Below are positions 1 to 5,942 of a stretch of 9,832 nt of DNA, in pieces (positions within the stretch are counted from its first letter, which is position 1; every line of letters begins with the position of its first letter). The DNA is from an uncultured Lachnospiraceae bacterium (lineage in GTDB: Bacteria > Bacillota > Clostridia > Lachnospirales > Lachnospiraceae). Position numbers and translations under genes: made by a program. Below the pieces are notes generated by a model. It had not been told where the DNA came from and did not search any database. It was given only the letters and a program-made list of their open reading frames with translations. The stretch spans positions 1 to 9,832 of the forward strand of contig CAJURU010000059.1 in NCBI GenBank assembly GCA_910588845.1, in the 5' to 3' direction.

Positions 1-53
1 AGAGCACTTGACTTTTAATCAAGTTGTCCGGGGTTCGAATCCCCGATGTCTCA
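1..53 (+). tRNA. tRNA-Lys (anticodon UUU), 5' part outside the window
   Basis: This is the 3' two thirds of a lysine tRNA. The 3' strand of the D arm is at the edge (GAGC, 2-5). The anticodon stem pairs CTTGA (7-11) with TCAAG (19-23) around the loop CTTTTAA (12-18), which puts anticodon TTT at 14-16. The T arm pairs CGGGG (29-33) with CCCCG (41-45) around TTCGAAT (34-40). The 3' acceptor strand ATGTCTC (46-52) and discriminator A53 follow. No CCA is encoded, so it would be added by CCA transferase. The 5' acceptor strand and most of the D arm lie before the window, so this is a truncation by the window and not a broken gene. Confidence 0.95.
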
Positions 54-62
54 TGAATATAG

Positions 63-106
63 AACAGCGGAAAGCATCATTATTTGTTGCTTTACCGCTG
101 TTTTCC
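63..106 (+). terminator. Intrinsic terminator after tRNA-Lys
   Basis: The arm AACAGCGG plus AAAGCA (63-76) pairs with TGCTTT plus CCGCTGTT (88-102). The only defect is one bulged A at 94, and the loop is 11 nt (77-87). The 3' arm runs into TTTT (101-104). It lies 10 nt after the tRNA and before truA, so it should end the tRNA transcript and separate it from truA. The T tract is short (TTTTCCT), so some read-through into truA is possible. Confidence 0.85.
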
Positions 107-140
107 TATTAAATGCATAGAGAGATAAATCTGATTAGAG

Positions 141-148
141 AAAGGAGG
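141..148 (+). promoter_or_regulatory. Shine-Dalgarno site that fixes the truA start at TTG 158
   Basis: AAAGGAGG at 141-148 is 9 nt upstream of TTG 158. An ATG at 151 is only 2 nt from the site, is in another frame, and stops after seven codons (TAA at 172-174). The next in-frame ATG (176) is already inside the conserved N-terminal strand. TTG is therefore the supported start. Confidence 0.8.
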
Positions 149-157
149 AAATGAAAA

Positions 158-898
158 TTGAAGAAGAATTATAAAATGATAATTGCATATGATGGCACAC
201 GTTATAAGGGCTGGCAAAATCAAAAAGGTACAGATAATACGATTCAGGGAAAGTTGAACAGTATCTTTACAAAACTGGAGGGAGAAGAAATAGTAGTGCA
301 GGGGTCTGGACGCACAGATGCTGGAGTCCATGCTATGGGACAGGTTGCAAACGTTCATTTGTCCATAGAGATGCCTGTCAGGCAAATTCAAGACTATGTC
401 AATCTGTATTTACCGGAAGATATAGGAGTTATGCATATGGAGGAAGCGCCGCAGAGGTTTCATGCGAGGTTGTCCGCCGTGAGGAAGACGTACTGTTACC
501 GGATATTTAATAGTAGCAGCCCCAATGTGTTTGAGAGGAAGTGGATGCATACGATAGAGGAGATACTGGATGTGGATGCTATGCAAAGTGCGGCCCGCTA
601 TCTGGTGGGAACCCATGATTTCATGGCATTTTGTCGGAATCCTTCCAAGAAAAAATCTACTGTGCGGACAATTTATAATCTTGAAGTAGTGCGCAAAGGA
701 GAGGAAGTGGATATTGTCATAAGTGGTAATGGTTTTTTGCATAATATGGTACGGATTGTGGCTGGGACATTAGCAGAGGTCGGAACCGGAGAGAGACAAC
801 CGTTGGAAGTTAAACAGATTTTGGAGGAAGGCATTCGGGAGAATGCCGGTGCAATGCTGCCGGCAAAAGGGCTGATTTTGCAAAGTGTAGAATACTAA
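158..898 (+). CDS. truA: tRNA pseudouridine(38-40) synthase TruA
   Basis: TruA converts uridines 38, 39 and 40 in the anticodon stem-loop of many tRNAs to pseudouridine, in the cytoplasm. The 246-residue protein has the family's usual length. It begins with the typical strand and loop YDGT..YKGWQ (11-20). The catalytic motif GSGRTDAGVHA (49-59) places the nucleophilic aspartate at D54. Further family motifs are FHAR (101-104), the tyrosine-containing KTYCYRI (110-116), GTHDF (151-155), GNGFLHNMVR (190-199) and the C-terminal PAKGLIL (235-241). Translation starts at TTG 158, set by AAAGGAGG 9 nt upstream. It is a single-gene unit between the tRNA terminator and a convergent sensor kinase. I saw no convincing promoter between 106 and 157, only weak TATTAA or TTAAAT boxes. 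The last codons also form one arm of a transcription terminator (865-914). Product call is very secure. Confidence 0.97.
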   Translation: MKKNYKMIIAYDGTRYKGWQNQKGTDNTIQGKLNSIFTKLEGEEIVVQGSGRTDAGVHAMGQVANVHLSIEMPVRQIQDYVNLYLPEDIGVMHMEEAPQRFHARLSAVRKTYCYRIFNSSSPNVFERKWMHTIEEILDVDAMQSAARYLVGTHDFMAFCRNPSKKKSTVRTIYNLEVVRKGEEVDIVISGNGFLHNMVRIVAGTLAEVGTGERQPLEVKQILEEGIRENAGAMLPAKGLILQSVEY

Positions 899-914
899 AT
901 GGGACAGCCCTTTT
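865..914. terminator. Putative bidirectional terminator shared by truA and the sensor kinase gene
   Basis: AAAAGGGCTG (865-874) and CAGCCCTTTT (905-914) are exact reverse complements separated by 30 nt. Read rightward, the stem ends in TTTT just after the truA stop (896-898). Read leftward, it begins at the kinase stop codon (915-913) and also ends in TTTT. One arm lies inside truA codons for PAKGLI. With a 14-bp gap between the two stop codons, this is the only good terminator candidate for either gene. Weak points are the long loop and the short T tract. Confidence 0.55.
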
Positions 915-2331
915 ACAATTCATTTTCCTTTTGTGCCATAGGCAAGGTGAAAATAAATTCCGTTCCTACGCCTTCCGTGCTGATAACGTTGATGTTCTCA
1001 TTATGGGAGGAAATAATTTCTTTAACGATAGCAAGCCCCAGGCCGGTGCCGCGCTTGTCCTTTCCGCGGGATAAATCTGTCTTATAAAAGCGCTCCCAGA
1101 TTTTCTTGATACTATCTTTGGGGATGCCGATGCCGGCATCTTTGACGGAGATGAATACTTTGTCATTCTTTTCCGTAGTCTCAATGGTGATGGAAGAGTC
1201 GGAATGGCTGAACTTGATGGCGTTATCAATTAAGTTATAGAGTACTTGCTGGATTTTGCTCATATCAGCGGATACGAAGCAAGTCTGTCCTGTTAAAATT
1301 AATTCAAAGGAAATTTTTTTCTGTTTGCAGATACCTTCAAAGGATTGTACGACCATCTTGATGGTATGGTTGATATCAAAGTCGGCGATATCCATTATAG
1401 AGCCTTTGATACCGAATTTGTTGAGTTCCAGCATACTCTGTGTTAGTTTGTTCAAACGTTCCGTCTCAAAAAGGATAATGTTCAGATATTTATCCTGCAT
1501 TTCGTGGGGAATCGTGCCATCCATAATAGCTTCTATGTAGCCTTTGATAGAAGTAAGAGGCGAGCGGAAATCGTGGGAAACATTGGCAATAAATTTCCGT
1601 TGGTCTTCCTCTAAAGTGGATAGCTCGGTTGCCATATAGTTGATGGAGGCGGCAAGGTAACCCATTTCGTCATTGGTATGGATGTTTATTTGGGTATCAA
1701 AGTTTCCTTGAGAGTAATCTTTTGCCGCGCGGGTCATTTTACGAATGGGCAAATATACCGTGAAAGTAAAGAGCACGAGCACTATAAACGCGCAGAAAAA
1801 GATAATGGCAAGAGTGATATAGGCAATGTTTAAAAATCCATCTTTGTATGAGACTAAATCGGCGATAGAGCGATGAATTAGCACATATCCACGCACTTTA
1901 TAGTTAATGGTTATGGGAGAGAATACGGAAAGTGTATCCTCGGAAAACATATCAAAAAATGTGCCTTTTTGATAGTAATTTGTGCCGAAGGAAGCAATAT
2001 CAAAATTTGGAATAACAGTGTCTGCGGCTGATTCGGGGCGGCTGTTAATTAAGATGTTTCCATTGCGGTCAATCACCCATATATCTGTGTCCAGATAAGC
2101 AGCAATGGCCTCGAAATGAGATTTTACGTCTGTGAGCGTCATTGTTCCACGGTAATAATTGGAGACGTAATTACCAGCCAAAAGATTAGACTCCCGATAT
2201 AGGCTGGTAACGGTCCTTTTTTCTATGTAGTTTAAAGTGAGACTCGAAGTAAGGGTGAAAACGGTTATAAATCCCATAATTCCTAACAATACATATCCCA
2301 ACAAAAATTTTAAGTATAAGGTACGTTTCAC
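913..2331 (-). CDS. HAMP-domain sensor histidine kinase (OmpR-family partner)
   Basis: This is a membrane sensor kinase of 472 residues. It should autophosphorylate on histidine and pass the phosphate to the regulator encoded just upstream. Segments in order are: membrane helix 1 (about 10-32), an external sensor domain (about 33-167, with the Cache/PAS-like strand IWVIDRNGNILINS at 84-97), membrane helix 2 (about 168-192), HAMP (about 193-245), the H box NVSHDFRSPLTSIKG with H253, the N box NLIDNAIKFS with N370, the G1 box DAGIGIP (398-404), the F box ERFYK (413-417) and the G2 box GTGLGLAIV (428-436). All kinase motifs look intact. The start is GTG 2331, which overlaps the regulator's stop as GTGA. 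It has its own Shine-Dalgarno GAGGTG 5 nt upstream, inside the regulator's last codons, so the two are translationally coupled. The signal is unknown. The domain layout resembles PhoR/WalK-type kinases, but I cannot assign a named ortholog. Confidence 0.93.
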   Translation of the reverse strand: MKRTLYLKFLLGYVLLGIMGFITVFTLTSSLTLNYIEKRTVTSLYRESNLLAGNYVSNYYRGTMTLTDVKSHFEAIAAYLDTDIWVIDRNGNILINSRPESAADTVIPNFDIASFGTNYYQKGTFFDMFSEDTLSVFSPITINYKVRGYVLIHRSIADLVSYKDGFLNIAYITLAIIFFCAFIVLVLFTFTVYLPIRKMTRAAKDYSQGNFDTQINIHTNDEMGYLAASINYMATELSTLEEDQRKFIANVSHDFRSPLTSIKGYIEAIMDGTIPHEMQDKYLNIILFETERLNKLTQSMLELNKFGIKGSIMDIADFDINHTIKMVVQSFEGICKQKKISFELILTGQTCFVSADMSKIQQVLYNLIDNAIKFSHSDSSITIETTEKNDKVFISVKDAGIGIPKDSIKKIWERFYKTDLSRGKDKRGTGLGLAIVKEIISSHNENINVISTEGVGTEFIFTLPMAQKENEL

Positions 2332-3029
2332 AATTTCACCTCGAATTTATAGCCAATGCCCCAGACAGTGGCAATGCTCCACTTCTCGTGATCTTTGATT
2401 TTTTCGCGCAGACGCTTGACATGCACGTCGACCGTTCGCGTGTCTCCAATGTATTCATAGCCCCAGATATGGTCTAACAGCTGTTCTCTGGTAAATACTT
2501 GATTTGGGGAGGAGGCAAGGAAGTATAAAAGTTCCAGCTCCTTGGGCGGCATATCGACCGCACGTCCCCGGTAAATGACAGAATAATTACTTTGGTTAAT
2601 TGTAAGGTCAGGATATTCCACACATTTGACACCGGCGGAAGGTGTTTCAGGTTTTGCGGGCTGATAGCGGCGGAGGACTGCTTTCACGCGGGCAACAAGT
2701 TCTTTGGAATCAAAAGGTTTCATGATATAGTCGTCTGCTCCAAGCTCAAGCCCCAGTACTTTATCAAAGATTTCCCCTTTGGCGGAAAGCATGATAATCG
2801 GAAGATTGGATTTGGCGCGGATTTCACGGCAAACCTGGTAACCGTCAATGCCCGGGAGCATGAGATCCAGTAAAATGAGGTTTGGCTCATACTGTTCATA
2901 TACCGCGAGGGCTTCTTCGCCGTCGTGAACCATGCGGGTATCGTAACATTCCTTTGTCAGATAAAGAGATATCAGTTCTGCAATATTTACATCATCATCT
3001 ACGATGAGAATTTTCTGTTTTGAAGCCAT
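2328..3029 (-). CDS. OmpR/PhoB-family response regulator
   Basis: This is a cytoplasmic transcription regulator of 233 residues. The receiver domain (about 5-121) has the acidic pocket DDD at 11-13, the phosphoacceptor D55 in LILLDLMLPG, the switch S82 in MLSAKG and the conserved K104 in MKPF. After a short linker, the winged helix (about 138-231) carries PPKELELLYFL (161-171), the recognition region TRTVDVHVKRLREK (197-210) and the terminal GIGYKF wing (224-229). No receiver residue is missing. ATG 3029 has a strong AAAGGAGG at 3036-3043, 6 nt upstream. It is the first gene of a two-gene operon with the overlapping kinase gene. A promoter is proposed at 3117-3145, and the message would begin with a large stem-loop. 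Target genes cannot be read from the sequence. Confidence 0.95.
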   Translation of the reverse strand: MASKQKILIVDDDVNIAELISLYLTKECYDTRMVHDGEEALAVYEQYEPNLILLDLMLPGIDGYQVCREIRAKSNLPIIMLSAKGEIFDKVLGLELGADDYIMKPFDSKELVARVKAVLRRYQPAKPETPSAGVKCVEYPDLTINQSNYSVIYRGRAVDMPPKELELLYFLASSPNQVFTREQLLDHIWGYEYIGDTRTVDVHVKRLREKIKDHEKWSIATVWGIGYKFEVKL

Positions 3030-3055
3030 AGGATTCCTCCTTTGAGGTGTATTTC

Positions 3056-3110
3056 ATCTTATAGGAAAGACCTTGGTCACGCTAAAGCGTGAGTGGCCTT
3101 CCTATAAGAT
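3056..3110 (-). promoter_or_regulatory. Long stem-loop in the 5' leader of the regulator mRNA
   Basis: ATCTTATAGGAA (3056-3067) and TTCCTATAAGAT (3099-3110) are perfect 12-bp arms. A second stem inside them pairs TCACGCT (3077-3083) with AGCGTGA (3086-3092), joined by an imperfect GACC/GGCC section. On the minus strand no T run follows, so it is not a normal intrinsic terminator. It ends 13 nt before the Shine-Dalgarno site of the response regulator. It could be a leader structure or a small dispersed palindromic repeat. Confidence 0.7.
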
Positions 3111-3116
3111 AAGAAA

Positions 3117-3145
3117 ATAATATGCGCACTCACACAAGAGGTAAA
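3117..3145 (-). promoter_or_regulatory. Putative sigma-A promoter for the response regulator-kinase operon
   Basis: Read leftward, a weak -35 TTTACC (3145-3140) is 17 bp from a good -10 TATTAT (3122-3117). Transcription would start near 3110, at the first base of the 55-nt stem-loop. The -35 matches the TTGACA consensus at only four of six positions, so this is plausible and unproven. Confidence 0.5.
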
Positions 3146-3249
3146 TATTGCTTCGCAAATGTGCTCGGCGCGTCAAAGTGTGCAATCCCCTCGTGGGCGA
3201 GGGGTAGGGCAGCCCCGTGGGATTGCCCATCTTATTCTAGGACGCATAT
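3120..3249. repeat. Structured G/C-rich palindromic block between mutS2 and the regulator
   Basis: The block is bounded by a 7-bp inverted repeat, ATATGCG (3120-3126) and CGCATAT (3243-3249), and starts just after the mutS2 stop. Inside are several competing stems: GCAATCCC (3182-3189) with GGGATTGC (3219-3226), CCCCTC (3187-3192) with GAGGGG (3199-3204), GGGCA (3207-3211) with TGCCC (3224-3228), and TTGC/GCAA around 3148-3158. None has a T tract in the mutS2 direction. The left end contains the proposed -10 of the regulator promoter. No open reading frame of note lies here. It may be a small non-autonomous palindromic element or an RNA structure ending mutS2. Confidence 0.5.
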
Positions 3250-3250
3250 G

Positions 3251-5629
3251 TTATGAGAAAGTTACTATGGTAACGCCGGAATCACCTTCCCCAAATTCAC
3301 CAAGGCGAAAGGACTGAACATACTTTAAGCGTTTCAAATGATTGTGCACGGCTTTGCGCAAAGCGCCGGTTCCTTTGCCGTGGACAACACGGACCGATGA
3401 CATATGGGCAAGGTAAGCATCGTCCAGGTATTTATCCAGTAAAGCGATGGCCTCGTCTGTTGTCTTGCCAATAAGATTGATTTCCGTGGAAATTGAGGCG
3501 GACTTTGCCATCTTTAATTTGCCGGCTCCAGTGGATTTTCTCTTATTTCCCAGCGTAGGCGTATCTTCTAACAATACTAGATCCTGGATATTTACCAGAG
3601 AGCGAAGAATACCCATCTGAACATACAAGTCGCCTTTTTCGTTTGGCAGGGTGTGTACTGTGCCCTTGAGATTCATGCTGAGAACTTTTACGGAATCGCC
3701 AATTCGTAAATTTTGGGGGATTTTGTGGCTTTGTGCCTGTTCTTTTTGTTTTAGGCCCATATTTTTTTCCAGGCTGCCCATTTTGTCCCTGAGTTTCCTG
3801 CGCTCTTGTTCCATTTCTTTCATATTAGGATTGGCCTGCCCATATTTATGAAAGTTTTTAATCGTTTTATCAGCGGTTTCTTTGGCTTCTCTGAGGATGG
3901 CATGAGCTTCCTCATTTGCCTGGCGAATAATTTTGTCGCGCTGATTTTCTAAGCGTTCTTGTTTTTCTTCCAGTTTTTGTTTTAGGCGTTCTGTTTCCTG
4001 GCGGTATTGTTCTGCTTCCAATCGTTCCTTTTCAATTGTGATGCGGCTTGCCTCTAAATCAGAAATCAGGTCTTCAAAATTCTCATCTTCTTCCGACATG
4101 CGTGTCCTTGCGTCATCAATGATTTCCGAGGGCAGTCCGAGTTTGCCGGAAATGGCAAAGGCATTGCTCTTGCCAGGAATACCAATGAGAAGACGATAAG
4201 TTGGGCTTAACGTTTCTACTGAGAATTCGCAGCTTGCATTTTCTACGCCAGGCGTAGAGAGGGCAAACACTTTCAATTCACTGTAATGCGTAGTTGCCAT
4301 TGTGCGCACGCCGCGATGGTGGAGCTTTGATAATATGGAGATGGCGAGAGCTGCGCCCTCCGCTGGGTCTGTCCCGGCGCAAAGTTCGTCAAATAGAACA
4401 AGTGATTGCTCATTGGCGTTTTGCAAAATAGAAACGATATTTGTCATATGTGAGGAGAACGTACTGAGGCTTTGCTCAATACTCTGCTCATCCCCGATGT
4501 CTGCAAACACTTCCTCGAATACGGACAGCTCGGAGCGGTCGTTTGCCGGTATATGCAGACCTGCCTGCCCCATCAGTGTGAACAGTCCTACCGTTTTCAG
4601 AGAGACCGTCTTGCCTCCAGTATTAGGACCGGTGATTACCAAAAGGTCAAACGTATCTCCCAGATGGATGTCGATGGGCACTACGGTGTGACGGTCGAGC
4701 AATGGATGCCGCCCTTTGCGGATACGGATGCGGCGTTCTTTATTAAACAGAGGGGCAGTCCCATTATGCTGTTTGGCCAGGGAACCTTTGGCAAAAATAA
4801 AATCAAGTTCCGTCAATATTTCATAGTTATTTTGTAGCTCAGGAATATGTTCTGCCGCCTGGCTGCTAAGTGTGGCAAGAATGGCTTCGATTTCATCCTG
4901 TTCTTTGAGATAAAGTTCTTTTAAATCGTTGTTCAATTTTACGACTGCCATCGGCTCGATAAATAAGGTAGCTCCTGTGGAAGACTGGTCGTGAATCATG
5001 CCCGGCACCTGCCCTTTTGCTTCTGCTTTGACGGGCAGACAGAAACGTCCTCCGCGCATGGTAATGACGGTGTCCTGTAAGTGGCTGCGCGTGTCCGCAT
5101 TGTTTAGCATGGTATTCATCTGACTACGAATTTTGTCGTTGACATTACGGATGGATCTGCGGATATTTTTCAGGCTGGCAGATGCGTCATCGGCAATCTC
5201 ATCTTCGGAGAGAATGCAGCGTCTGATTTCATCCAGCAATGGCGTTAAGGGCTCAATTCCAGCAAACAGTTCATCCAGTGAATCTTTACGCTCGTCTGAC
5301 CTGTCGCTGCGGGAATATGTTTTGGCACGCTTGGCAGTTTCCAACAGAGAGGCGGTTTTCAGAAGTTCCTCTATGTTCATAACTCCGCCAATCTCCAGAC
5401 GCTTTAAAGAAGCGCCGATGTTATGGGCGCCGGAAAAAGAAAGCGAGCCTTTCTGAAAAATTCTTGTCAAAGCGTCGCCGGTCTGTTGCTGGGCAAGACG
5501 AATCTGTTCTATGTCGGTAGAAGGCTTTAGCTGTCGGCATAGCTCTCTGCCGGAAGCGCAGGTGGCCTGCTCGCAGAGTTGGTCGATAATTTTGTTATAT
5601 TCTAAAGTGTGTAATGTTTTTTTATTCAT
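3251..5629 (-). CDS. mutS2: Endonuclease MutS2 / ribosome-collision ATPase with Smr domain
   Basis: MutS2 is a MutS-like ATPase without the mismatch-binding domain. It has been linked to suppression of recombination and, in Bacillus subtilis, to binding and splitting collided ribosomes. The 792-residue length is normal. In order: core/lever helices (about 1-320), Walker A GPNTGGKT (334-341), the ABC-type signature region with DIGDEQSIEQSLSTFSSHM (377-395), Walker B VLFDE (411-415), the histidine switch TTHYSELK (446-453), a charged coiled coil (about 518-630), a small KOW-like barrel (about 640-688) and a C-terminal Smr domain (about 717-792) with HGKGTGALR (750-758). The usual Smr LDLR motif reads INLI here (717-720). 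I start at ATG 5629 (MNKKTLHTLEYNKI), which matches family N termini. The frame is open upstream to GTG 5749, but that adds 40 residues read through a palindromic repeat. AAGGAGG is 13 nt upstream, a little far. It is transcribed alone from a shared divergent promoter through a long structured leader. Confidence 0.95.
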   Translation of the reverse strand: MNKKTLHTLEYNKIIDQLCEQATCASGRELCRQLKPSTDIEQIRLAQQQTGDALTRIFQKGSLSFSGAHNIGASLKRLEIGGVMNIEELLKTASLLETAKRAKTYSRSDRSDERKDSLDELFAGIEPLTPLLDEIRRCILSEDEIADDASASLKNIRRSIRNVNDKIRSQMNTMLNNADTRSHLQDTVITMRGGRFCLPVKAEAKGQVPGMIHDQSSTGATLFIEPMAVVKLNNDLKELYLKEQDEIEAILATLSSQAAEHIPELQNNYEILTELDFIFAKGSLAKQHNGTAPLFNKERRIRIRKGRHPLLDRHTVVPIDIHLGDTFDLLVITGPNTGGKTVSLKTVGLFTLMGQAGLHIPANDRSELSVFEEVFADIGDEQSIEQSLSTFSSHMTNIVSILQNANEQSLVLFDELCAGTDPAEGAALAISILSKLHHRGVRTMATTHYSELKVFALSTPGVENASCEFSVETLSPTYRLLIGIPGKSNAFAISGKLGLPSEIIDDARTRMSEEDENFEDLISDLEASRITIEKERLEAEQYRQETERLKQKLEEKQERLENQRDKIIRQANEEAHAILREAKETADKTIKNFHKYGQANPNMKEMEQERRKLRDKMGSLEKNMGLKQKEQAQSHKIPQNLRIGDSVKVLSMNLKGTVHTLPNEKGDLYVQMGILRSLVNIQDLVLLEDTPTLGNKRKSTGAGKLKMAKSASISTEINLIGKTTDEAIALLDKYLDDAYLAHMSSVRVVHGKGTGALRKAVHNHLKRLKYVQSFRLGEFGEGDSGVTIVTFS

Positions 5630-5642
5630 AGGAATTGTATTT

Positions 5643-5649
5643 CCTCCTT
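5643..5649 (-). promoter_or_regulatory. mutS2 Shine-Dalgarno site with long spacer
   Basis: AAGGAGG on the minus strand (5649-5643) is 13 nt from ATG 5629, longer than the usual 5-10. It lies 2 nt after a small hairpin, GCCAA (5670-5666) with TTGGC (5656-5652). No better in-frame start lies closer. The spacing and the adjacent hairpin could make initiation weak or regulated. Confidence 0.65.
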
Positions 5650-5651
5650 GT

Positions 5652-5788
5652 GCCAATATACTTTGTTGGCTTCGGTATGCGGCATCAGTGCTCCTCCCAC
5701 TGCGCGATACTTCTATGGAGACGCAAGTGGGCATCAGTGCTCCTCCCACTGCGTGGGTCCCTCCTCATGCCCAATAAAAACTATTGGC
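5652..5788 (-). repeat. Palindromic leader unit B (proximal to mutS2)
   Basis: This lies in the mutS2 leader. The core, 5681-5771, begins GGCAT and ends ATGCC, so its ends can pair. It is enclosed by a second exact inverted repeat, GCCAATA (5652-5658) and TATTGGC (5782-5788). On the minus strand an internal hairpin CCCAC-GCA-GTGGG lies at about 5757-5745. The core holds two perfect copies of a 24-bp sequence (5681-5704 and 5730-5753). Positions 5695-5737 match unit A 5813-5855 with three differences in 43 nt. The purpose is unknown: either a structured RNA leader or a small non-autonomous mobile palindrome. Confidence 0.65.
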
Positions 5789-5798
5789 TGTTCCAAGA

Positions 5799-5911
5799 GA
5801 CCTAAGGCATCATCCCACTGTGCGATACTTCTATGGAGACGGAAGTAGGCATCAGGACTCTCCCCAGCTACGCAGGGTCCCCCTTCATGCCAAATGATCC
5901 CTCCTTAGGTC
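5799..5911 (-). repeat. Palindromic leader unit A (distal from mutS2)
   Basis: This is the second, diverged copy of the leader unit. The core, 5806-5891, again runs from GGCAT to ATGCC. It is enclosed by a 9-bp perfect inverted repeat, GACCTAAGG (5799-5807) and CCTTAGGTC (5903-5911), unrelated in sequence to unit B's flanks. A stem TACTTC/GAAGTA forms on the minus strand at about 5848-5828. The ends GGGTCCCCCTTCATGCC (5875-5891) match unit B 5755-5771 with two differences. The right flank overlaps the expected start of mutS2 transcription (about 5907), so the full outer stem may exist only at DNA level. Confidence 0.65.
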
Positions 5912-5913
5912 AA

Positions 5914-5942
5914 AGTATAACTCAAAAAGAAAAATCTTGCAA
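5914..5942 (-). promoter_or_regulatory. Sigma-A promoter for mutS2 (left arm of divergent pair)
   Basis: Read leftward, -35 TTGCAA (5942-5937) is 17 bp from -10 TATACT (5919-5914), five of six consensus bases. Transcription would begin near 5907, giving a leader of about 278 nt that contains both palindromic units. The spacer is rich in T on this strand. The -35 is the same six base pairs used by the rightward promoter. Confidence 0.7.

Noticed and set aside
107..130. Weak TATTAA, TTAAAT and GATAAA boxes as a truA promoter
   Set aside because: None has a convincing -35 at 16-18 bp, so I did not call a promoter there.
151..174. Seven-codon frame from ATG 151 overlapping the truA start
   Set aside because: The ATG is only 2 nt from the Shine-Dalgarno site and the frame is trivial. 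The site is well spaced for TTG 158 instead.
5656..5661. TATATT as a promoter -10 just upstream of mutS2
   Set aside because: The hexamer 17 bp upstream on that strand is TGCCGC, which is not a -35, and the bases are better explained as part of a hairpin.
5648..5848. Rightward reading frames across the mutS2 leader
   Set aside because: They are translations of the palindromic repeats in an arbitrary frame (GISAPPTA-like strings), with no ribosome site and no recognisable domain.
5681..5891. Repeats resembling a CRISPR array
   Set aside because: There are only two or three diverged copies at irregular spacing, the units are palindromic throughout, and no cas gene is nearby.
5799..5911. Unit A as an insertion sequence with target-site duplication
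   Set aside because: There is no transposase, and the bases outside the 9-bp inverted repeat do not form a clear direct duplication. At most it is a non-autonomous element.
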